Part shown: piece after piece, positions 8,289-16,948 of the stretch | Position numbering within the stretch: position 1 is the first letter of the stretch | Layout: each line of letters opens with the position of its first letter | Position numbers and translations under genes: made by a program | Source of the DNA: an uncultured Clostridia bacterium | GTDB taxonomy: Bacteria > Bacillota > Clostridia > Oscillospirales > Oscillospiraceae | NCBI GenBank assembly: GCA_945876285.1 | Contig: CAMCNO010000003.1 | Location: forward strand, 47,679-111,678 | Direction of reading: 5' to 3' | Length of the DNA stretch: 64,000 nucleotides | The notes under the pieces: model-generated | Database searches by the model: none | Seen by the model: the letters and a program-made list of their open reading frames with translations, nothing else | What the model was told of the DNA's origin: nothing

Positions 8289-9314
8289 ATGGGCAGATCA
8301 GGCGGAGGAGGCGGTTTCTCCGGCGGCGGTTTTTCCGGCGGAGGCAGGTCCTCCGGCGGCTTCTCCGGCGGTGGACGCAGCGGAGGCGGTTTTGGCGGCG
8401 GGCGCAGCGGCGGTTCTCGCTCCGGGTTCGGCGGCTTCGGCGGCCCGGTGGGCGGCTTCGGCGGTCCCCGGCCTATCCGTACCGGCCCCATCATCATCAA
8501 CAATGCGCCCCGCTACGGCGGAGGTGGGAACAATCCCCGCCAGCCCCGGAAGCAGGATAGCGGCAGAGGCACGGCCATTGCCACTGTCTGCGTCGTCCTG
8601 GTGATGCTGGTCCTCTTTTTCGTCATCATGGGCGCTGTCTCCGGCGGCGGTGATATTCAGAAATCTACTTATCAGCGGGAGAAGCTGCCTGCCTCGGCGG
8701 TGACGGAGACCGCCTACTATACCGATGAGGGCGGCTGGTTCAGCAACCGCGGTAAGCTGGAGAGCGGCATGAAGGCCTTTTACCGGGAGACCGGCGTGCA
8801 GCCCTACCTGTACCTGCTCCCCAACGGCGTCACCACCTCCACCACAGAGCTGACATCCTATGCCGAGGAGCTGTATCCTCAGCTCTTCACCGATGAGGGC
8901 CACTTCCTCCTGGTGTTCTGCGACGATGACCGGGGCTCCTACAACTGCGGCTACGTGATGGGCAGCCAGGCCAAGACTGTCATGGACAACGAGGCCGTGG
9001 CCATCCTGGCAGACTATCTGGACCGCTATTACAACGATTACTCCATCAGCGAGGAGGAGATCTTCTCCAAAGCCTTCGAGGATACCGGCGAGCGCATCAT
9101 GACGGTGACAAAGTCGCCTCTGCCCACCGTCGCCGTCTGCATCGCGGTGGTTGTGGTGGCAGTACTCCTGTTCGTCACCCTGAAAAAGCGCCGGGAGCAG
9201 CGGGAGCGGGAGCAGAAGCGGGCCGAGGAGATCTTAAAGACCCCACTGGAAAAATTCAGCGACAAAGAAGTGGAAGACCTGGCGAAAAAATACGAAAATC
9301 AGGAAAAACCGTAA
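8289..9314 (+). CDS. Glycine-rich membrane protein with TPM-like domain
   Basis: 341 residues. Residues 1-90 are low-complexity Gly/Ser/Arg (repeated SGGGF and SGGGR units). A membrane span follows (about 95-118), then a soluble domain resembling TPM_phosphatase (FLLVFCDDDRGSYNCGYVMG around 206-225), a second span (about 272-295) and a charged helical tail. The start follows GAAAGGAGCAGTCC. It is probably cotranscribed with the PspA gene 24 bp downstream. The TPM assignment is from general sequence character, not a search; function is unknown, possibly envelope maintenance. Confidence 0.75.
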   Translation: MGRSGGGGGFSGGGFSGGGRSSGGFSGGGRSGGGFGGGRSGGSRSGFGGFGGPVGGFGGPRPIRTGPIIINNAPRYGGGGNNPRQPRKQDSGRGTAIATVCVVLVMLVLFFVIMGAVSGGGDIQKSTYQREKLPASAVTETAYYTDEGGWFSNRGKLESGMKAFYRETGVQPYLYLLPNGVTTSTTELTSYAEELYPQLFTDEGHFLLVFCDDDRGSYNCGYVMGSQAKTVMDNEAVAILADYLDRYYNDYSISEEEIFSKAFEDTGERIMTVTKSPLPTVAVCIAVVVVAVLLFVTLKKRREQREREQKRAEEILKTPLEKFSDKEVEDLAKKYENQEKP

Positions 9315-9338
9315 CAATATTTGAGAGGAGATACAACG

Positions 9339-10019
9339 ATGGCAATTCTGGAACGTTTCACGGACATTATCAAGGCAAATATCAACGAGCTGCTGGACAA
9401 GTGCGAGGACCCCGCCAAGATGATCGACCAGTACCTGCGGAACATGACCGAGGACCTGGCGGAGGTGAAGAAGGAGACCGCCGCCGTCATGGCGGAGGAG
9501 ACCCGGGCCAAGCGGATGCTGGATGACAATGCTGCTGAGATGAAGCGGTATGAGGACCTGGCCCGCAAGGCGCTGACCGCCGGGAACGAGGGCGACGCCC
9601 GGGTGTTCCTGGGCAAGAAGCAGCAGCTTGCGGAGAAGGCCGCCAGCCTGCAGGCTACTTACGACGCCGCCCACACCAACGCCCAGAAGATGCGCCAGAT
9701 GCACGACAAGCTGGTGAGCGACATCGAGACGCTGAATGGCCGCCGGGAGATGATCAAGGCCAAGGTGGCTGTGGCCAAGACCCAGGAGAAGGTCAACAAG
9801 CTGGGCGCCAGCGCCGACAAGGCCGCCGGAGCCATGAGCGCCTTTGAGCGCATGGAGCAGAAGGCCGACCAGATGCTGGACAAGGCCAACGCCATGGCGG
9901 AGCTGAACACCGCACCCGTGGACGAGGCTGCCGCACTGGAGGCCAAGTACGCCGCCGACGCCGGCAATGCCGCTGTGGAGGACGAGCTGGCGAAGCTGAA
10001 AGAGGAAATGGGCCTGTAA
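9339..10019 (+). CDS. PspA/IM30 family protein
   Basis: 226 residues, almost entirely coiled-coil helix, starting MAILERFTDIIKANINELLD, with CEDPAKMIDQYLRNM (about 23-37), the characteristic opening of PspA/Vipp1 proteins. Members bind stressed membranes and form ESCRT-III-like assemblies. GAGAGGAG lies 8 bp before the ATG. Encoded right after a two-span membrane protein, which may recruit it; that is inference. Slightly longer than E. coli PspA (222). Confidence 0.93.
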   Translation: MAILERFTDIIKANINELLDKCEDPAKMIDQYLRNMTEDLAEVKKETAAVMAEETRAKRMLDDNAAEMKRYEDLARKALTAGNEGDARVFLGKKQQLAEKAASLQATYDAAHTNAQKMRQMHDKLVSDIETLNGRREMIKAKVAVAKTQEKVNKLGASADKAAGAMSAFERMEQKADQMLDKANAMAELNTAPVDEAAALEAKYAADAGNAAVEDELAKLKEEMGL

Positions 10020-10030
10020 AGAGCGCAAAA

Positions 10031-10068
10031 GAAGTACCGCTGTCCGAGATGAACAGCGGTACTTTTTT
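10031..10068. terminator. Terminator between pspA and the convergent SUF genes
   Basis: GAAGTACCGCTGTCC pairs with GAACAGCGGTACTT apart from small mismatches near the loop. T6 follows on the + side and A-rich sequence on the other, so it can serve both strands. Confidence 0.85.
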
Positions 10069-10075
10069 GATGAAA

Positions 10076-11002
10076 TCAGGCAAGGAAGCCTTTCAGGATG
10101 CAGTCCTCGGCCTCCTCCTCGGTCAGTCCCAGGGTCTCCAGCTTTAAAAGCTGATCGCCCGCGATCTTGCCGATGGCGGCCTCGTGGACCAGCTGGGCCT
10201 CGGTGCAGTTGGCGGTGATGGCGGGAATGGACTTGATCTTGGCGTTCCCCATGATGATGGAGTCGCACTGCACATGGCCGAAGCACTGGGCGTTGCCCAC
10301 CATCCGGGGATAGAACACCTGGCTGGACTCGTCCTGGGCCACGGAACGGGAGATGACCCGGCCCTTGGAATCCTCGCCGTCCAGCACGATCTCCATGTCG
10401 CTCTCGGCAATCTGGTCGCCGTGGGTCAGCAGCCGCTCGGTGATGACGGCCTCGGCTCCCTTGCCGCAGACGATCTTCGTGTTCCGCTTGGTGGAGTCGA
10501 TACCCCGGATCTGGGTGGTCTCCATCTGAATGGAGGCGCCCTCCTCCAGGTACACGACGGTCTGGGGGTTCATGATTTTGCCGCCCTTGCCGTCACCCTC
10601 GCCGTAGTGCTTCTCCGTATACTTCACGTGGGAGTTCTTTCCCACGTAAAAGGTGTGCACGCCGTCGTGGCGGCTGGCCTGGTCGCCGCAGTTGTGGATG
10701 CCGCAGCCTGCCACAATATCCACATCGCAGTTTTCACCGATATAGAAGTCGTTGTAGACCATTTCCTCGATGCCGGGCTTCGTGATGATGACAGGGATGT
10801 GGCAGGTCTCGCCCACGGTGCCGTCCTTCACCCGGATGTCAATGCCCGACTTGCCGTCGGTCTTGCTGGTGATCTCAATGTGCTCGGTGCTCTGACGGCC
10901 GTCACAGCCGCTGTCCTTGCGGATGTTGAAGGCGCCCACGGGCTTTCCCAGCATGTCCGCGATTTTCTCCAGAAGCTCGCGGTCGATCTCGTTCTCCATC
11001 AT
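10076..11002 (-). CDS. sufB: SufB/SufD-family Fe-S scaffold protein (minimal SUF)
   Basis: 308 residues, shorter than classical SufB (about 465). Shows the beta-helix core: EEMVYNDFYIGENCDVDIVA, GCGIHNCG (about 99-106), NSHVKYTEKHYGEG, QTVVYLEEGAS, then ITANCTEAQLVHEAAIGKIA near the C-terminus. It assembles Fe-S clusters with SufC. The ATG sits in TAATGATG, sharing a base with the sufC stop codon, so translation is coupled. No sufD, sufS or sufU is adjacent; this matches the short two-gene SUF form of anaerobes. Metal-binding residues cannot be assigned from sequence alone. Confidence 0.9.
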   Translation of the reverse strand: MMENEIDRELLEKIADMLGKPVGAFNIRKDSGCDGRQSTEHIEITSKTDGKSGIDIRVKDGTVGETCHIPVIITKPGIEEMVYNDFYIGENCDVDIVAGCGIHNCGDQASRHDGVHTFYVGKNSHVKYTEKHYGEGDGKGGKIMNPQTVVYLEEGASIQMETTQIRGIDSTKRNTKIVCGKGAEAVITERLLTHGDQIAESDMEIVLDGEDSKGRVISRSVAQDESSQVFYPRMVGNAQCFGHVQCDSIIMGNAKIKSIPAITANCTEAQLVHEAAIGKIAGDQLLKLETLGLTEEEAEDCILKGFLA

Positions 11003-11739
11003 TACGCCTTCACCTCCTTCGTCAGGACCGGGCAGCCGCCCAGGGTGTCCGCCAAAATCCGGGGCAGGATGTCCGCCGCCGGACCCCGGTGGCGGATGGC
11101 GCCGTCGCCTACAACAATGACCTCGTCTGCCAGGGAGATGATGCGCTCCTGGTGGGAAATGATGATCATGGTGGCGCTGCCAGTCTCGTGGATCTGCTCA
11201 AAGGTCTCTGTCAGCCGGGCGAAGGACCACAGGTCGATACCGGCCTCAGGCTCGTCGAAGATCATGAGTTGGCTGTTCCGGGCCAGAATGGTGGCGATCT
11301 CGATGCGCTTCACCTCGCCGCCGGAGAGGGACACGTCCACCTCCCGGTCCAGGTAGTCGTTGGCGCACAGACCGACCTTGGTCAGGTACTGGCAGCACTT
11401 GTCCTTGGACAGCTTCTCGTCGCCGGATGCCAGAGTCAGCAGATTGCGGACGGTCAGGCCCTTGAACCGGGGCGGCTGCTGGAAGCCGTAGCTGATGCCG
11501 AGGCGTGCCCGCTCCGTGATACCCAGGTCCGTGATGTCCTGCCCGTTCCAGAGGATGCGGCCCGCAGTGGGTTTTACCAGACCCATGATGACTTTTGCCA
11601 GGGTGGTCTTGCCGCCGCCGTTGGGGCCGGTGAAAACCACCAGCTTGTGGTCGTCGATAGTGAGGGAAATATCATTCAGAATGCCCAGCTCTCCGTCGCC
11701 CTCCCGGACAACGTAGCTGATATGCTGCAATTCCAGCAT
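11002..11739 (-). CDS. sufC: SufC-type ABC ATPase for Fe-S cluster assembly
   Basis: 245 residues, normal SufC length. Walker A GPNGGGKTTLAKVIMG (about 37-52), Q-loop SYGFQQPPRFKG, signature VSLSGGEVKRIEIA, Walker B LMIFDEPEAGIDL and the switch histidine in IISHQ. A soluble ABC ATPase that drives conformational change of the SufB-type scaffold. AAAGGAGG precedes ATG 11739; an upstream in-frame start lacks a ribosome binding site. First gene of a two-gene operon with its own promoter. Confidence 0.95.
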   Translation of the reverse strand: MLELQHISYVVREGDGELGILNDISLTIDDHKLVVFTGPNGGGKTTLAKVIMGLVKPTAGRILWNGQDITDLGITERARLGISYGFQQPPRFKGLTVRNLLTLASGDEKLSKDKCCQYLTKVGLCANDYLDREVDVSLSGGEVKRIEIATILARNSQLMIFDEPEAGIDLWSFARLTETFEQIHETGSATMIIISHQERIISLADEVIVVGDGAIRHRGPAADILPRILADTLGGCPVLTKEVKA

Positions 11740-11780
11740 AATGGGGACCTCCTTTGATGGAAAAATGCTCAAGCTCAATT

Positions 11781-11809
11781 ATTTTATCAGAACCGGTCGG
11801 AAAATGCAA
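11781..11809 (-). promoter_or_regulatory. Promoter of the sufC-sufB operon
   Basis: Minus-strand TTGCAT and TAAAAT separated by 17 bp, 42 bp upstream of the sufC start codon. Confidence 0.65.
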
Positions 11810-11859
11810 TCATTCCCCGGCGGGTTTCAGGGTTATTTTATCCCATCCGCGGAGAAAAT

Positions 11860-11881
11860 ACCTGTTGCGGGCGCAACAGGT
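11860..11881. promoter_or_regulatory. Perfect palindrome upstream of the SUF operon
   Basis: ACCTGTTGC and GCAACAGGT flank a 4 bp centre (GGGC). It lies in the 192 bp region between divergent sufC and the ferritin-like gene, without a T run, so an operator is more likely than a terminator. The binding protein is unknown. Confidence 0.35.
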
Positions 11882-11931
11882 ACGCCGGGAACCATCTTTG
11901 CATAGACTGGGGGGAAAAGGAGGCGACCGTG

Positions 11932-12567
11932 ATGGAACAAAACCTGCGTACCCCGGAACCGTACGATTACCGTCAGTATGACCGCATCTGGCAGCGGGTG
12001 GCCCCGACGCTGGAGCCCTACCCGGCGGCGGAGGATGCCGCGCCCCAGCCCCCATCGTCTCAGCAGGAGCTGACCCCCGCCCAGGTCCGGCAGGAGAGCC
12101 AGCTTCCCGGCGCGGTACCCAACCCCTGCTGCATGGGTACCGCGGCGGCGGACATGATGGAGGTGCTGACGGGCTTTCTGGAGGAGGCCCTCAGCGACCG
12201 GCGGCACTATCTGGCCCTGGCTCGCCAGGCGCCGGTGTGGGCCCGGCAGCGGCTGCGGGACATTGCTGATGGAAAGCTGCAGCACGCCCGGCACCTGCTG
12301 GCCATCCACTACCTGGTCACCGGGGAATGCTATCAGCCGGCAGTGAACTGTGAGCGCATCTATGTGGGCCGCTGGTGCCCCGCCCTGCGGGAGCGGTATC
12401 ACGCCGAGGCCTGCAACGGCCTGAATTACGCCCGGGCGGCGGACGGCACCACCGACCTATGCCTGGCCCGTGTGCTGAACGGCATGAGCGCCGACGCCTA
12501 CCGCTGGGCACGGGAGCTGATGGTCATGCTGGAGCGGGGCATCCAGGGCATCCAAAGCGAAAAATAA
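11932..12567 (+). CDS. Ferritin-like/rubrerythrin-type helical protein
   Basis: 211 residues. A Pro/Gln-rich N-terminal segment (about 1-70) precedes a four-helix domain (FLEEALSDRRHYLALARQAP, then RLRDIADGKLQHARHLLAIH, about 99-120) laid out like ferritin-like proteins. The usual ExxH iron ligands are degenerate: KLQH in the second helix, and no histidine in DAYRWARELM. Cysteines occur in NPCCMG and near ECYQPAVNC. AGGAGG is 8 bp before ATG 11932 and 5 bp before GTG 11929. Metal binding is doubtful; the role is unknown. Confidence 0.65.
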   Translation: MEQNLRTPEPYDYRQYDRIWQRVAPTLEPYPAAEDAAPQPPSSQQELTPAQVRQESQLPGAVPNPCCMGTAAADMMEVLTGFLEEALSDRRHYLALARQAPVWARQRLRDIADGKLQHARHLLAIHYLVTGECYQPAVNCERIYVGRWCPALRERYHAEACNGLNYARAADGTTDLCLARVLNGMSADAYRWARELMVMLERGIQGIQSEK

Positions 12568-12641
12568 GTTGTAACCAGGTGGAGAATGTGGTAAAATACC
12601 TCCCAGAAAATGCCGCAGTCGGCGGCCACAGGGGGCATTAC

Positions 12642-13244
12642 ATGGATAAGATCATCACCATCAGCCGGGAATTCGGCGCCGGCGGCCATACCATCGGCAA
12701 GCGTGTGGCACAGGAGCTGGGCATTGAGTTTTATGACCGGGACATCGTCCGGGAGACCGCCAAGGCCAGCGGCTTCGACCCCGAATTGATCGAAAACGAG
12801 GGAGAGGATGTCTCCCGCACCGATTCCATCCTCAAAACCATCTGCTCCGCGTCCAGCCTGCAGTTCCACGATACCCAGGAGGTCATCCACGACGTCCAGC
12901 AGGCCATCATCGTGCAGCTGGCGAAGAAAGGCCCCTGCGTCATTCTGGGCCGCTGCGCCGACGAGATCCTGCGGGAGGCGGGCATCGACAGCCTGAATGT
13001 ATTCATCCACGCCGATGATATCCACCGGGCCGTCCGGGTCAGCGAGCTGACGGGCAGCACCAACGCCACAGAGATCCAGAAGCTGATGGCGAAGAAGGAC
13101 AACAGCCGCCACACCTATTACACCCACTATACCGGCAAGAAGTGGGGCGACTGCCACAACTACCACCTGACCCTGGACAGCGGCATCCTGGGTGCCGACA
13201 CGTGCGTGAAGCTGATCGTGGAGGCTGCCAGGAACTGCGAATGA
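12642..13244 (+). CDS. Cytidylate kinase-like family protein
   Basis: 200 residues. P-loop variant ISREFGAGGHTIGKRVAQEL (6-25) and FYDRDIV match the cytidylate kinase-like family (PF13189), as do GPCVILGRCADEIL (about 97-110) and the lid region KDNSRHTYYTHYTGKKWGD. The true substrate is not known for this family, which is distinct from Cmk. The start follows GGGGGCATTAC. It has no coupled partner gene and ends in a hairpin terminator. Confidence 0.85.
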   Translation: MDKIITISREFGAGGHTIGKRVAQELGIEFYDRDIVRETAKASGFDPELIENEGEDVSRTDSILKTICSASSLQFHDTQEVIHDVQQAIIVQLAKKGPCVILGRCADEILREAGIDSLNVFIHADDIHRAVRVSELTGSTNATEIQKLMAKKDNSRHTYYTHYTGKKWGDCHNYHLTLDSGILGADTCVKLIVEAARNCE

Positions 13245-13252
13245 GCATCCAC

Positions 13253-13281
13253 CGGCCCGGGATCGCACCCCGGGCCGTTTT
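13253..13281 (+). terminator. Terminator after the cytidylate kinase-like gene
   Basis: CGGCCCGGG pairs with CCCGGGCCG, followed by TTTT. It lies 9 bp after the stop codon. Confidence 0.75.
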
Positions 13282-13305
13282 CACGAAAACTAACGGAGGA
13301 GACCC

Positions 13306-13986
13306 ATGTTTACCGGATTTACCGACGAGACCGTGGACTTCATGTGGGGCATCCGCTTCAACAATGAGCGGAGCTGGTTCGAGGCCCACAAGGAGATTTA
13401 TCTGACCCAGCTTTACCAGCCCATGCGGGAGCTGGGGAACGAGCTGTATGATTTTATCCGGGACAAGCGCCCGGACAGCGGCCTGATGTGCAAGGTGAGC
13501 CGCATTTACCGGGACGCTCGCCGCCTCCATGGCCGGGGGCCCTATAAGGACCACCTGTGGATCGGCATCCGGCAGCCGGCGGATGAGTGGACTGCCCGTC
13601 CCACGTTCTGGTTTGAGATCACGCCGGACGGATGGAGCTACGGCATGGGCTATTGGATGCCCAAGCCCGTCACCATGGCCAAGCTCCGCGCCCGCATCGA
13701 CCGGGACCCCACGGCCATGGAGAAGCTGACCCGTGCCCTGAACAAGCAGACGGAGTTCATTCTGGAGACGGCAGACTATAAAAAGCCCCGGAGCCAGGCT
13801 CCCTCGGAGCTGCTGGCACCCTGGTACCAGGCCAAGTCCTTCTCCATCTGCCACGAGGACAAGCTGACAGAGGAGCTGTTCAGCCGGGATGTGGTGGACC
13901 GGGTGAAAAGGGGCTACGAGTTCCTTCTGCCCTACTATGATTATTTTGCCACCCTGGACGGCGACGGCGACCCTAGGGACGCATGA
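13306..13986 (+). CDS. DUF2461 family protein
   Basis: 226 residues. Begins MFTGFTDETVDFMWGIRFNN and contains WFEAHKEIY, SRIYRDARRLHGRGPYKDHL (about 65-84) and FWFEITPDGWSYGMGYW, hallmarks of the DUF2461 (TIGR02453) family, which has no established biochemical role. The start has a good GGAGGAGA site. It is followed 16 bp later by an HD-domain gene and probably cotranscribed with it. Confidence 0.88.
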   Translation: MFTGFTDETVDFMWGIRFNNERSWFEAHKEIYLTQLYQPMRELGNELYDFIRDKRPDSGLMCKVSRIYRDARRLHGRGPYKDHLWIGIRQPADEWTARPTFWFEITPDGWSYGMGYWMPKPVTMAKLRARIDRDPTAMEKLTRALNKQTEFILETADYKKPRSQAPSELLAPWYQAKSFSICHEDKLTEELFSRDVVDRVKRGYEFLLPYYDYFATLDGDGDPRDA

Positions 13987-14002
13987 GAAGGAGAGATAAC
14001 CA

Positions 14003-14587
14003 ATGAAAACCTGCCCTGACAGAGAGACAGCCCTGGCGCTGCTGAAAAAGTACAATGCCGAGCCCTTCCACATCCAGCACGCCCTGACAGTGGAGGGCAC
14101 CATGCGCTGGTACGCAAACGAGCTGGGCTACGGCGAGGATGCGGACTTCTGGGCCACCGTGGGCCTGCTCCACGACGTGGACTTCGAGAAGTGGCCGGAG
14201 GAGCACTGCAAAAAGGCCCCGGAGCTGCTCTCGGAGATCGGCTGCTCCGATGAACTGATCCACGCCGTCTGCTCCCACGGCTTTGGGCTTTGCTGCGACG
14301 TGGAGCCCACCCATGAGATGGAGAAGGTCCTCTTCGCGGCGGACGAGCTGACGGGCCTTATCGGCGCCGCCGCCCGGATGCGCCCCAGCAAAAGTGTCTC
14401 CGATATGGAGGTCAGCTCCCTGAAGAAGAAATTCAAGGACAAGAAGTTCGCCGCCGGCTGCTCCCGGGATGTCATCAAGGAAGGTGCCGAGCGCCTGGGC
14501 TGGACCCTGGAGGACCTGATGGAGAAGACCATCCTGGCGATGCGCTCCTGCGAGGAGGAAGTCAACGCTGCTGTGGAGGCGCTGTAA
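14003..14587 (+). CDS. HD-domain (HDIG-type) hydrolase
   Basis: 194 residues. The HD motif is LLHDVDFEKWPEEHC (about 55-69), with an upstream HIQHALTVEGTMRWYA and downstream AVCSHGFG, giving a plausible metal site for a phosphohydrolase. Substrate not recognisable. Ribosome site GGAGAG upstream of ATG. Second gene of a probable pair with DUF2461, ended by a bidirectional terminator. Confidence 0.85.
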   Translation: MKTCPDRETALALLKKYNAEPFHIQHALTVEGTMRWYANELGYGEDADFWATVGLLHDVDFEKWPEEHCKKAPELLSEIGCSDELIHAVCSHGFGLCCDVEPTHEMEKVLFAADELTGLIGAAARMRPSKSVSDMEVSSLKKKFKDKKFAAGCSRDVIKEGAERLGWTLEDLMEKTILAMRSCEEEVNAAVEAL

Positions 14588-14592
14588 AGATG

Positions 14593-14625
14593 AAAAAGGA
14601 ATGTCCGCCCGGACATTCCTTTTTC
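14593..14625. terminator. Bidirectional terminator between HD and LysE genes
   Basis: AAAAAGGAATGTCC pairs with GGACATTCCTTTTT around GCCC. A and T runs on both sides serve both convergent genes. Confidence 0.9.
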
Positions 14626-14627
14626 TT

Positions 14628-15209
14628 TTACAGAAACAGCCGCACCGCGCACCAGACCATCAGCAGCGCCATGACTTTGTTGACCACGGCGGCGTACCGG
14701 GAGAACAGCACCCGAAGCAGCGAGCCGAAGCCCGCCCAGCACAGGTTCAGGCAGAAACCCAAAAAGGCCAGCAGCAGGGCAAACAGGAACAGCGTCACCG
14801 GCTGGCCCTGGTACAGGGGCAGCACATAGCTCTGCATGGAGACGATACAGTAGATGTAGATTTTCGGATTGACGAACTGGAGGAAAAAGCCGTCCCGAAA
14901 GCTGGCGCGGACGTCGGCGGTATCGGACACGGCGCCCGCCCGCCATGTCTTCCAGGCTAAGTACAGGATGTAGCAGGCCCCCAGCACCAGCATGGGCTTC
15001 CGGATAGCGGGGATGAGGGCATCGAGGGTGCTGCACAGCAGCGTACACGCCGTGGAGACGATGGAGAAGCCCGCCCAGATGCCGAAGATGTAGGGCAGAG
15101 TCCGCCGGAAGCCCAGGCGGCTGCCATTTGACATGGAGGACAGGGTGTTGGGCCCCGGCGTCCCGGCGGTGACCAGCACATAGAGGAAAAACTGCGCCCA
15201 GGGAAACAT
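14628..15209 (-). CDS. LysE/RhtB family exporter
   Basis: 193 residues with about six membrane spans. TAGTPGPNTLSSMSNGSRLG (15-34) is the family signature for amino-acid efflux proteins, and FFLQFVNPKIYIYCI is the second conserved block. Substrate cannot be told from sequence. The start MFPWAQ follows GGAGG; the longer open frame upstream has no family homology. It reads in the same direction as the YloV gene but is separated by a hairpin. Confidence 0.88.
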   Translation of the reverse strand: MFPWAQFFLYVLVTAGTPGPNTLSSMSNGSRLGFRRTLPYIFGIWAGFSIVSTACTLLCSTLDALIPAIRKPMLVLGACYILYLAWKTWRAGAVSDTADVRASFRDGFFLQFVNPKIYIYCIVSMQSYVLPLYQGQPVTLFLFALLLAFLGFCLNLCWAGFGSLLRVLFSRYAAVVNKVMALLMVWCAVRLFL

Positions 15210-15231
15210 GGGGATACCTCCTGACATGGCA

Positions 15232-15255
15232 CAGCCCGGACGAACGTCCGGGCTG
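15232..15255 (-). terminator. Hairpin between yloV-type gene and lysE-type gene
   Basis: CAGCCCGGAC and GTCCGGGCTG flank GAAC, a perfect 10 bp stem. No T run follows on the minus strand, so it is at best a weak terminator or a 5-prime leader structure of the exporter gene. Confidence 0.4.
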
Positions 15256-15274
15256 TTTGCAAAGCGTGACCGCT

Positions 15275-16948
15275 TTATTCCATGGAAATGATATAGTAGT
15301 AAACAGGCTGTCCGCCGGAGAGGACGGCCACCTCCGCGTCGGGGCACCGCGCCTCAAAGACCTGGGCGGCGTTCTGGGCCTCCTCCTTGGAGACGTCCTC
15401 ACCGAAGTACAGGGAGATAAAGCCGGATTCCCGCTCCACAGCGTCGTCGGCCAGCTTTTCCAACAGCACGTTCAGGGAGCTGTCAGTGCCGAAGAGCTTG
15501 CCCTCCTCCAGCGCCAGATAGTCGCCCTCCTTGATGTCGAACCCGTCGAAATCGGAGTTCCGGGCGGCGTAGGTGATCTGGGCGGTGGTGACGGTGGAGA
15601 GGCTCTCGTTCATGGCCTCGGCGATGCTGTCGGCGTCGGGGGCCTCGAAGTCCACGTTCATCATGGCGGTGATGCCCTGGGGCACGGTCTTGGTGGGGAT
15701 GACGATGACCCGCTTTTCTGTCAGGGCGTCGCACTGCTGGGCGGCCATGATGATGTTGCCGTTGTTGGGCAGAACGAACACGGTCTCGGCGGGAATTTTC
15801 TCCACACCCTCCAGGATGCTCTCGGTGGAGGGGTTCATGGTCTGTCCGCCGGAAACCACGCCATCGGCGCCCAGGTCCCGGAACACGGCGGCCAGGCCGT
15901 CACCGGCGCACACCGCCAGGAAGCCGTAGGGCTTCTCCGGCGCGGCGGGGGCGGCGGGCGCCTCCAGCTCGGCCTCCACAGCCTCCAGATCGTCGGTGCT
16001 CTGGGCCTGCCGTCCGGCAGCCAGGTCCTCCGCCTGGGTCCGCATATTCTCGATCTTCGCCAGCTCCAGTGTGCCGTACTTCTGGGCCTCGGTCAGGGCG
16101 GCGCCGGGGATGTCGGTATGGACGTGGACCTTGAATGCGTCGTCGTCCTCGCCGATGACCAGGCTGTCGCCGATGCTGTTCAGGTAGGCCCGGAAGGGCT
16201 CCAGCGGCTTGTCGACGGTCTTGCGGACGATGAATACTGTGTCAAAGGTAAAGGTGATGTCTTCCTCGCTCAGGGCGGCGAAGTCCGCCTTCTCCTTGGA
16301 TTCGCCGTCGTCGGAAATCTCCGGCATCGGCTCACCCCGCAGCTCGGCCAGCATACCCTCCAGAATGAGCAGGTAGCCCTTGCCGCCGGCGTCCACAACG
16401 CCTGCTTTCTTCAGCACGGGATTCATATCGGTGGTCTGGGCCAGAGCGTCCCAGCCCTCCTTCAGAGCCTCCTCCAGCACCTTTTCGATGTCGGTCTCGC
16501 CCTCGGCCACGGTGTCCACGGCCCGCTTGGCGGCGAGGCGGGAGACGGTCAGGACGGTGCCCTCGGCGGGCTTCATGACCGCCTTGTAGGCGGCAGAGAC
16601 GCCCTCCTGCATGGCGGCGGCAAAGGAGGCCGCGTCGGCGCTCTCCATGCCCTTCAGCCCCTTGGAAAGTCCGCGGAACAGCAGGGAGAGAATGACACCG
16701 GAGTTACCCCGGGCGCCCCGCAGCAGGGCGGAGGCGGTGAGGTCGGCGGCCTTGGTGACGGTGGCGGGCTCGGACTTGCGCAGCTCGGTGACGGCGGTGC
16801 CGATGGTCATGGACATATTGGTGCCGGTGTCGCCGTCAGGAACGGGGAACACGTTCAGGTCATTGATGGCCTGCTTCTGCGCGGTGATGGCGGCGGCGCC
16901 GTGGAGCACCATCCGCTTGAACAGCGCGCCGGTAATCAGTTTGTTCAT
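15275..16948 (-). CDS. DAK2-domain protein YloV/FakA
   Basis: 557 residues, typical for YloV. FakA-type proteins are the ATP-dependent kinase subunit that phosphorylates fatty acids bound to a FakB protein. N-terminal DhaL domain with NVFPVPDGDTGTNMSMTI (32-49) and ALLRGARGNSGVILSLLFRG; middle domain; C-terminal DegV-like region with VVSGGQTMNPSTESIL and VFVLPNNGNIIMAA. AGGAGGAG precedes the ATG. The Asp23-family gene lies 16 bp upstream in the same operon, the conserved arrangement. Confidence 0.92.
   Translation of the reverse strand: MNKLITGALFKRMVLHGAAAITAQKQAINDLNVFPVPDGDTGTNMSMTIGTAVTELRKSEPATVTKAADLTASALLRGARGNSGVILSLLFRGLSKGLKGMESADAASFAAAMQEGVSAAYKAVMKPAEGTVLTVSRLAAKRAVDTVAEGETDIEKVLEEALKEGWDALAQTTDMNPVLKKAGVVDAGGKGYLLILEGMLAELRGEPMPEISDDGESKEKADFAALSEEDITFTFDTVFIVRKTVDKPLEPFRAYLNSIGDSLVIGEDDDAFKVHVHTDIPGAALTEAQKYGTLELAKIENMRTQAEDLAAGRQAQSTDDLEAVEAELEAPAAPAAPEKPYGFLAVCAGDGLAAVFRDLGADGVVSGGQTMNPSTESILEGVEKIPAETVFVLPNNGNIIMAAQQCDALTEKRVIVIPTKTVPQGITAMMNVDFEAPDADSIAEAMNESLSTVTTAQITYAARNSDFDGFDIKEGDYLALEEGKLFGTDSSLNVLLEKLADDAVERESGFISLYFGEDVSKEEAQNAAQVFEARCPDAEVAVLSGGQPVYYYIISME

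Noticed and set aside
8289..8500. Possible tandem repeat or CRISPR-like array
   Set aside because: The short repeats encode Gly/Ser/Arg codons within one continuous protein and lack repeat-spacer regularity.
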